A stretch of 64,000 nucleotides of DNA from NCBI RefSeq assembly GCF_022869785.1, contig NZ_CP094997.1, forward strand, positions 372,001 through 436,000, written 5' to 3'. This DNA comes from Dyadobacter chenwenxiniae. GTDB taxonomy: Bacteria; Bacteroidota; Bacteroidia; Cytophagales; Spirosomataceae. Under the pieces are notes generated by a model. It was not told the origin of the DNA. It made no database searches and saw only the letters and a list, made by a program, of their open reading frames with translations. Shown one piece after another: positions 60,386 to 64,000 of this stretch (within the stretch, counting starts at the first letter, position 1; every line of letters begins with the position of its first letter). The translations under genes and the position numbers were made by a program.

Positions 60386-61633
60386 TTATTTTAAAAGCGC
60401 TTTTTCCCGAATTATCCTTGTTAGTTCGTCAGCAATTTTATAATGTCCCGCTTCATTGAGGTGGCCGTCCACGGGATAGTAATCCTGGGCAGTAAGCACG
60501 TCGCAGGCGCGAAGAAAGTGCAGATTGGAATCCTGGCGTTTTTTTCCGGCAGCCTCAAAACCGTTGATCAGTTCGGGTTTGGTATAACGGCCATCCAGGT
60601 GCAACACGATGATTTGACCGCCGTAAATGGCCCGTATTTTCGTCAGGATCTTAAAAAACTGATTTGTATGTTCAGCGACCATGGCCTCTGATTTGATGGC
60701 CAAAGGTTTAACGCCGGGCATCGGCTGGCCGGATATCCAGGAAGTGAATGCCATTTCGGAATCCTGCCAAACCTGCCCCGGACTTGTGAAGATCCGTTTG
60801 AAAAGATCTTTTTCCCTCACAAAAAAATACGTGAAACGCATCGGAAAATAGCCTTCGTTTAAGCGGTTAAAAATGCCAACATCTTGAAATTTTTCAAGCG
60901 TTAATGGCTCTTGTGAACTTCCAGGGGCGTTTCTGGCCGTGTTTTCTTCCAGATCATTGTCGCAATATTGTATCACCAGAACTTTGCAGGAATCGCGTTG
61001 CAACTTTGAAAGCATAAGCATTTCACGAAACGTGCCGTATGATGAAACGCCGGCATTTAAGGATTTCGCGGCATTCATCTGTCCGGTTAAATGTGCAAAT
61101 GTTTTGTCTTGGTCAATGCCCCAGCCCATTGTGAAAGAGTCACCCAGAAAAATGATTTTCGGGTCAACCAAAGCCTGGTTGTTGTCGCGGAGGCCGGATT
61201 TGTTGACGCTGAATTTATTTTTGTATTCCAAATCCTGATGATAACCCTCGCTTCCCGGTCGCAATGTGTAACCTAAATCTGGCGAATAACTGCTGAATTG
61301 CCTGTTGAACTGGATTACGTCGCGGTAATTGACCCATTGGTCCAGTACGCCAATGTTCTGCTTGTCCGCAGATTGATTCACACCGATTACATGCCTGATG
61401 TAACGCCAGGAGCCTATTTCCAGTAATAAGGGAATGGCCAGACAAGCAGCAATAGGAAGTCTGAGAAGCCTGCCTATTCCATAGAAAATCATTAAAAAGG
61501 AAAGCGCTACAAATATTTTAAATAGGATAACTGTCCAACCAAAGTGTGTAAAAGCTTTCCATTTGTAAACAGTTATGGAGAGAAGAAACATACCGGCCAT
61601 CGAAATGACCAGCCGGATTTGAGATTTTGACAT
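60386..61633 (-). CDS. SGNH/GDSL hydrolase-like protein with N-terminal membrane anchor
   Basis: 415 aa. Three N-terminal spans (LVISMAGMFLLSITVYKW and following), then a soluble SGNH domain: block I IIFLGDSFTMGWGIDQDKTF (Ser in GDS), block II Gly in NAGVSSYGTFREM, an acidic IQYCDNDLEENT in place of the block III GxND, and block V DGHLNEAGH with the Asp/His pair. It faces the periplasm and likely acts as an esterase/deacetylase on sugars or envelope polymers. Confidence 0.85.
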   Translation of the reverse strand: MSKSQIRLVISMAGMFLLSITVYKWKAFTHFGWTVILFKIFVALSFLMIFYGIGRLLRLPIAACLAIPLLLEIGSWRYIRHVIGVNQSADKQNIGVLDQWVNYRDVIQFNRQFSSYSPDLGYTLRPGSEGYHQDLEYKNKFSVNKSGLRDNNQALVDPKIIFLGDSFTMGWGIDQDKTFAHLTGQMNAAKSLNAGVSSYGTFREMLMLSKLQRDSCKVLVIQYCDNDLEENTARNAPGSSQEPLTLEKFQDVGIFNRLNEGYFPMRFTYFFVREKDLFKRIFTSPGQVWQDSEMAFTSWISGQPMPGVKPLAIKSEAMVAEHTNQFFKILTKIRAIYGGQIIVLHLDGRYTKPELINGFEAAGKKRQDSNLHFLRACDVLTAQDYYPVDGHLNEAGHYKIADELTRIIREKALLK

Positions 61634-61826
61634 TGTAAACGGACTGGTTTAATCGCCAATTTAACAGTTAACCTCAGACCAAAAATGAAAACAGGGAAAA
61701 AAATCTTTGTAAAATTTTATTATTTATCTGAATAATTTTATTTGTCGGCTGATTTGAGCCTGTAAATGGTTGATATGAATGAACATCCGGTACAGATGCA
61801 CATTCATATTGCAGTTTTCAGATCAG

Positions 61827-62387
61827 TTATTCCGCAGGTTGGGTCAGGGAAAGTTTCAGGTCCGACATTAATTTATACATCGCATTATTGATGCTTTCTA
61901 TGTCGGCTTTCGTATTTCTTAGCGCTGCTTCCGCTTCTGCGCGTTTTTTCTTGCTTTGCTCCGTTTTAACGGCCACTTCCTTTTCCATAATGGCATTATT
62001 GTCCTTTGCGCCTAGTCGGCTCGGGCTATGGGTTGTTGAAATGCCATCCAACTTATCAATCCGGACATTATATTGCTCTTCTTTGCATTCAATGGTCAGG
62101 TCGAAACGCACATATTCGTAGGCAATGCCAGATACTGGCGCGTAACTTGTCAGGATCAGTTTGCCGAGCTGCGGATCTTCAAATGTGACGGCGTTTTCAT
62201 AATTGCCAAAAGTTTTGCTTATCCAGTTTTGAGCTTGTTTGAAAATCTCTGATTTAGACTTGTTAGGCTTGCCCGAATCGGAATAAAAAACGTTGTTCTC
62301 AGCGTCCAGCGGAAGCAAGCCCGTTTGTGAATAGCCTTTTTGGCAGACGAAAAGGAACAGGATTAGGATTAAATGTTTCAAGATCAT
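61827..62387 (-). CDS. DUF4468-type secreted protein
   Basis: From ATG 62387 (186 aa; the frame reaches 62435). Signal peptide MILKHLILILFLFVCQKGYS, then a DUF4468-like alpha/beta domain with KSEIFKQAQNWISKTFGNYE, LTSYAPVSGIAYEYVRFDLT and EEQYNVRIDKLDG. A charged coiled coil (QSKKKRAEAEAALRNTKADI) ends it. Periplasmic or surface, function unknown. Confidence 0.8.
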   Translation of the reverse strand: MILKHLILILFLFVCQKGYSQTGLLPLDAENNVFYSDSGKPNKSKSEIFKQAQNWISKTFGNYENAVTFEDPQLGKLILTSYAPVSGIAYEYVRFDLTIECKEEQYNVRIDKLDGISTTHSPSRLGAKDNNAIMEKEVAVKTEQSKKKRAEAEAALRNTKADIESINNAMYKLMSDLKLSLTQPAE

Positions 62388-62495
62388 TGTGGATGTTTGG
62401 AATGATAAAGGTAATAACAAAAGTTTTGGCAGCATGACCGGCGGGCAGTTCGGTCGGAATTAATATCTTCGGCCTGTAACTTATCCTGATCCCAT

Positions 62496-63323
62496 ATGAA
62501 GAAGTATTTGCTGTTTATGATCTTATTTCTGACCTGCCTCGCTTCCGCGCCGCGCAGGATTACGTGGGTGGCTATCGGCGATTCTATCACTTATCTCAAC
62601 GATCACAAAGATGAAACGGCAAACCGCGTTACAAAGGGATATTTGACATTGATTTCTGAAAAATATCCGCGTGTGGAATACATTAATAAGGGTTATAATG
62701 GCTGGACTTCCATCAACATTGCCGACAAAATTGAAACTCTTGAATTGCAGAAAGCGGATGTTTACACTGTTTTTTTGGGGACTAATGACTGGTGGCAGGG
62801 CAAAGAGCTGGGATCCATTGCGGATTATGAGGGAAACACGGGAGCCAGGACCGTCTATGGCGCATACAGGGTCATTACCGAGAAGTTAAAACAGCTGAAC
62901 AAAAAGGCAGAAATCATTCTTATAACGCCCATGCAGCGAGGTGATTTTGTTTATATCAACAATCAAAAAAATAATGCATATGGGTCCTATAAGCCCAAAA
63001 ACGGAAAAAACCTCGAAGCATTTGCCAACGCAGTCGTAGAAATCGGCAAGCTTGAAAAAATCCCGGTTGTGGACCTTTTTCACGAAAGTGGTATGACGGT
63101 TGAAAGCATGGTCAATTTCAAAAAGCTAAGAGACCCTGCGAACGGTCATTATAAAAACTACACGTATCCCGACTACACAACCATTCCCTTCGACCCTGAA
63201 AAAGACGAATATCCCTATCCCCCGGAAGCCATCAGTATGACCTACGACGGCCTCCACCCATCCGACAAAGGCTACGCAATCATTGCTGAGATGATCGAGA
63301 AAAAGTGGAAGAGGTTGCGTTGA
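62496..63323 (+). CDS. Secreted SGNH/GDSL hydrolase
   Basis: 275 aa with signal peptide MKKYLLFMILFLTCLASA. Block I VAIGDSITYLNDH, block II Gly in NKGYNGWTS, block III TVFLGTNDWW (GxND) and block V DGLHPSDKGYAII (Asp/His): a complete SGNH catalytic set. It resembles rhamnogalacturonan acetylesterase or lipase-like GDSL enzymes of polysaccharide users. Substrate not deducible. Confidence 0.9.
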   Translation: MKKYLLFMILFLTCLASAPRRITWVAIGDSITYLNDHKDETANRVTKGYLTLISEKYPRVEYINKGYNGWTSINIADKIETLELQKADVYTVFLGTNDWWQGKELGSIADYEGNTGARTVYGAYRVITEKLKQLNKKAEIILITPMQRGDFVYINNQKNNAYGSYKPKNGKNLEAFANAVVEIGKLEKIPVVDLFHESGMTVESMVNFKKLRDPANGHYKNYTYPDYTTIPFDPEKDEYPYPPEAISMTYDGLHPSDKGYAIIAEMIEKKWKRLR

Positions 63324-63354
63324 TGCAGGGAGAAGAAAATTATGGATTATTGGA

Positions 63355-63362
63355 TATATTTG
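63355..63362 (+). promoter_or_regulatory. -7 box TATATTTG for the antitoxin gene
   Basis: Exact TAnnTTTG match 22 bases before ATG 63385. No -33 element at normal spacing is evident. Confidence 0.45.
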
Positions 63363-63384
63363 AGTCAAGAAAACACTCAAAATT

Positions 63385-63600
63385 ATGCTTACTGTAATAG
63401 AAGGCACTTATGAAAACGGACAGGTAATCCTTGATCATAAACCGAAAGTGGAGAACAAAACAAAAGTCGTGGTCATATTCGAAGAAATCGAGATACCAGC
63501 AGAAATAAATGCAAAACGCCCCTTTGGTATTTCAAATGGAAGCATCACACTTAGTCCGGACTTTGACGAACCCCTGGACGATTTAAAAGACTATATGTAA
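63385..63600 (+). CDS. Putative VapB-like antitoxin (DUF2281-type)
   Basis: 71 aa: MLTVIEGTYENGQVILDHKP and TKVVVIFEEIEIPA form the small beta/AbrB-like start seen in antitoxins that precede PIN toxins (an I.GxYxNGxVxL pattern). The acidic C-terminus DFDEPLDDLKDYM would wrap the toxin. The partner PIN gene begins directly at 63601 (no gap) but is broken, so this is an orphan antitoxin here. Confidence 0.75.
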   Translation: MLTVIEGTYENGQVILDHKPKVENKTKVVVIFEEIEIPAEINAKRPFGISNGSITLSPDFDEPLDDLKDYM

Positions 63601-63828
63601 ATGAAGGTTTTATTGGATACACACGCCCTGCATAAGAAGTGCAGGAATCGACATTCTTCCTATTCGCGACAATCATCTTTTAGCATACCAGAATCTTTCC
63701 ATGCATGTGGAACACCGCGATCCTTTTGATCGCCTGATCATATCAACCGCGATTTCAGAAAAGCGGCCATTATAAGTGCAGACCAGCATTTCAAGCGTTA
63801 TCGAGATCTGGTGGAAATTCTTTGGTAA
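63601..63828 (+). pseudogene. Broken VapC/PIN-domain toxin gene
   Basis: ATG 63601 gives MKVLLDTHAL, the standard PIN N-terminus with its first catalytic Asp, then frame and content break. Further along, a second frame reads GIDILPIRDNHLLAYQNL and HRDPFDRLIISTAISE. A -1 step near 63763 leads to KAAIISADQHFKRYRDLVEI and LW, stop, the C-terminal PIN motifs. About 50 codons between the first and second blocks are missing. One deletion and one shift make it non-functional. Confidence 0.8.
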
Positions 63829-63932
63829 GGACGAAATATTGCCATTTCGCGGAACAAGCCAGCTAGTTCCAGCTGTTACCCTTACATACCACATTTTTTA
63901 TTCTTCAAATGGGCATTGGGTAAAAATTAACT

Positions 63933-63940
63933 TACCTTTG
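63933..63940 (+). promoter_or_regulatory. -7 box TACCTTTG before the last gene
   Basis: Exact TAnnTTTG match 17 bases before ATG 63958, so the following gene should have a very short leader. TTGGG at 63916-63920 is too close for a canonical -33 element. Confidence 0.5.
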
Positions 63941-63957
63941 CGCCATAATTCGATACC

Positions 63958-64000
63958 ATGATCTACTTTTTTGCAGACGAACAGAACACTGTTTTTGCGG
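63958..64000 (+). CDS. purL: Start of probable phosphoribosylformylglycinamidine synthase (runs off right edge)
   Basis: Only 14 codons are in the window: MIYFFADEQNTVFA. This resembles the N-terminus of the large Bacteroidota PurL (MIxFFxxxxxxxxAV). The match is short, so the call is tentative. The -7 box 17 bases upstream supports a real start. Confidence 0.4.
   Translation, partial: MIYFFADEQNTVFA

Noticed and set aside
1..64000. CRISPR array
   Set aside because: No series of equal-length direct repeats with spacers. The only tandem arrays are coding (32127-32240 and the WKNG repeats).

Overview
The window reads as chromosomal DNA of a Bacteroidota member, most likely order Cytophagales (Dyadobacter/Spirosoma-like). 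The basis is: many short-lipobox lipoproteins, a protein with a Por-type (type IX secretion) C-terminal sorting tail, a bacillithiol deacetylase (BshB1), a DUF4856/imelysin/HTTM/TonB-receptor operon, TAnnTTTG -7 promoter boxes and no Shine-Dalgarno signals. The genus is inference.

Layout. 0-4.2 kb: minus-strand DUF4856-imelysin-HTTM-TonB receptor operon, probably metal uptake, with DUF4856 broken by two +1 shifts. 4.3-14 kb: housekeeping block (msrB, hybrid histidine kinase, bshB1, LysM/M23 endopeptidase, trxB, OmpA/PD40 protein, queE, mnmE). 14-22.8 kb: AT-richer accessory zone holding a dead tyrosine recombinase, broken gene pieces, a run of small lipoproteins, an IS3-family remnant beside a DUF389 remnant, and an intact BLUF blue-light protein. 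22.8-24.3 kb: Crp/Fnr regulator plus an atypical SDR. 24.5-29 kb: a compact minus-strand operon of a membrane NACHT NTPase, a lipoprotein serine hydrolase and a small soluble protein, a candidate defence or stress module. 29-30.5 kb: decayed mobilisation-like DNA.

30.5-39 kb is the most unusual region. A sigma-54 enhancer-binding protein is divergent from a six-gene plus-strand operon preceded by a well-spaced -24/-12 sequence. The operon encodes an acidic-repeat/glycine-zipper protein, an HExxH metallopeptidase-like protein, an 886-aa orphan, a deaminase-fold protein with HxE and PCxxC, an HH-type nuclease-like protein and a TIM-barrel amidohydrolase. Most genes overlap or are a few bases apart. 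I propose a regulated toxin/effector system that I cannot match to a named one. No sheath, tube or spike gene is present, so I do not call it a contractile injection system.

39-64 kb: mostly ordinary Cytophagales genes. They include a truncated RhuM gene, YjbQ, a small alpha/beta hydrolase, DUF808, a membrane MutS-like ATPase, a DUF1593 hydrolase, a DUF3494 ice-binding protein with sorting tail, an AraC regulator and a TrxB-like oxidoreductase. A TetR-controlled RND efflux operon has two identical 13-bp operators. After it come a GT39-type transferase, GNAT, a methyltransferase, two SGNH hydrolases, a DUF4468 protein, an antitoxin beside a wrecked PIN toxin, and the first codons of a probable purL.

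Several broken genes carry single-base changes in or next to homopolymers. Some may be sequencing or assembly errors rather than real pseudogenes.
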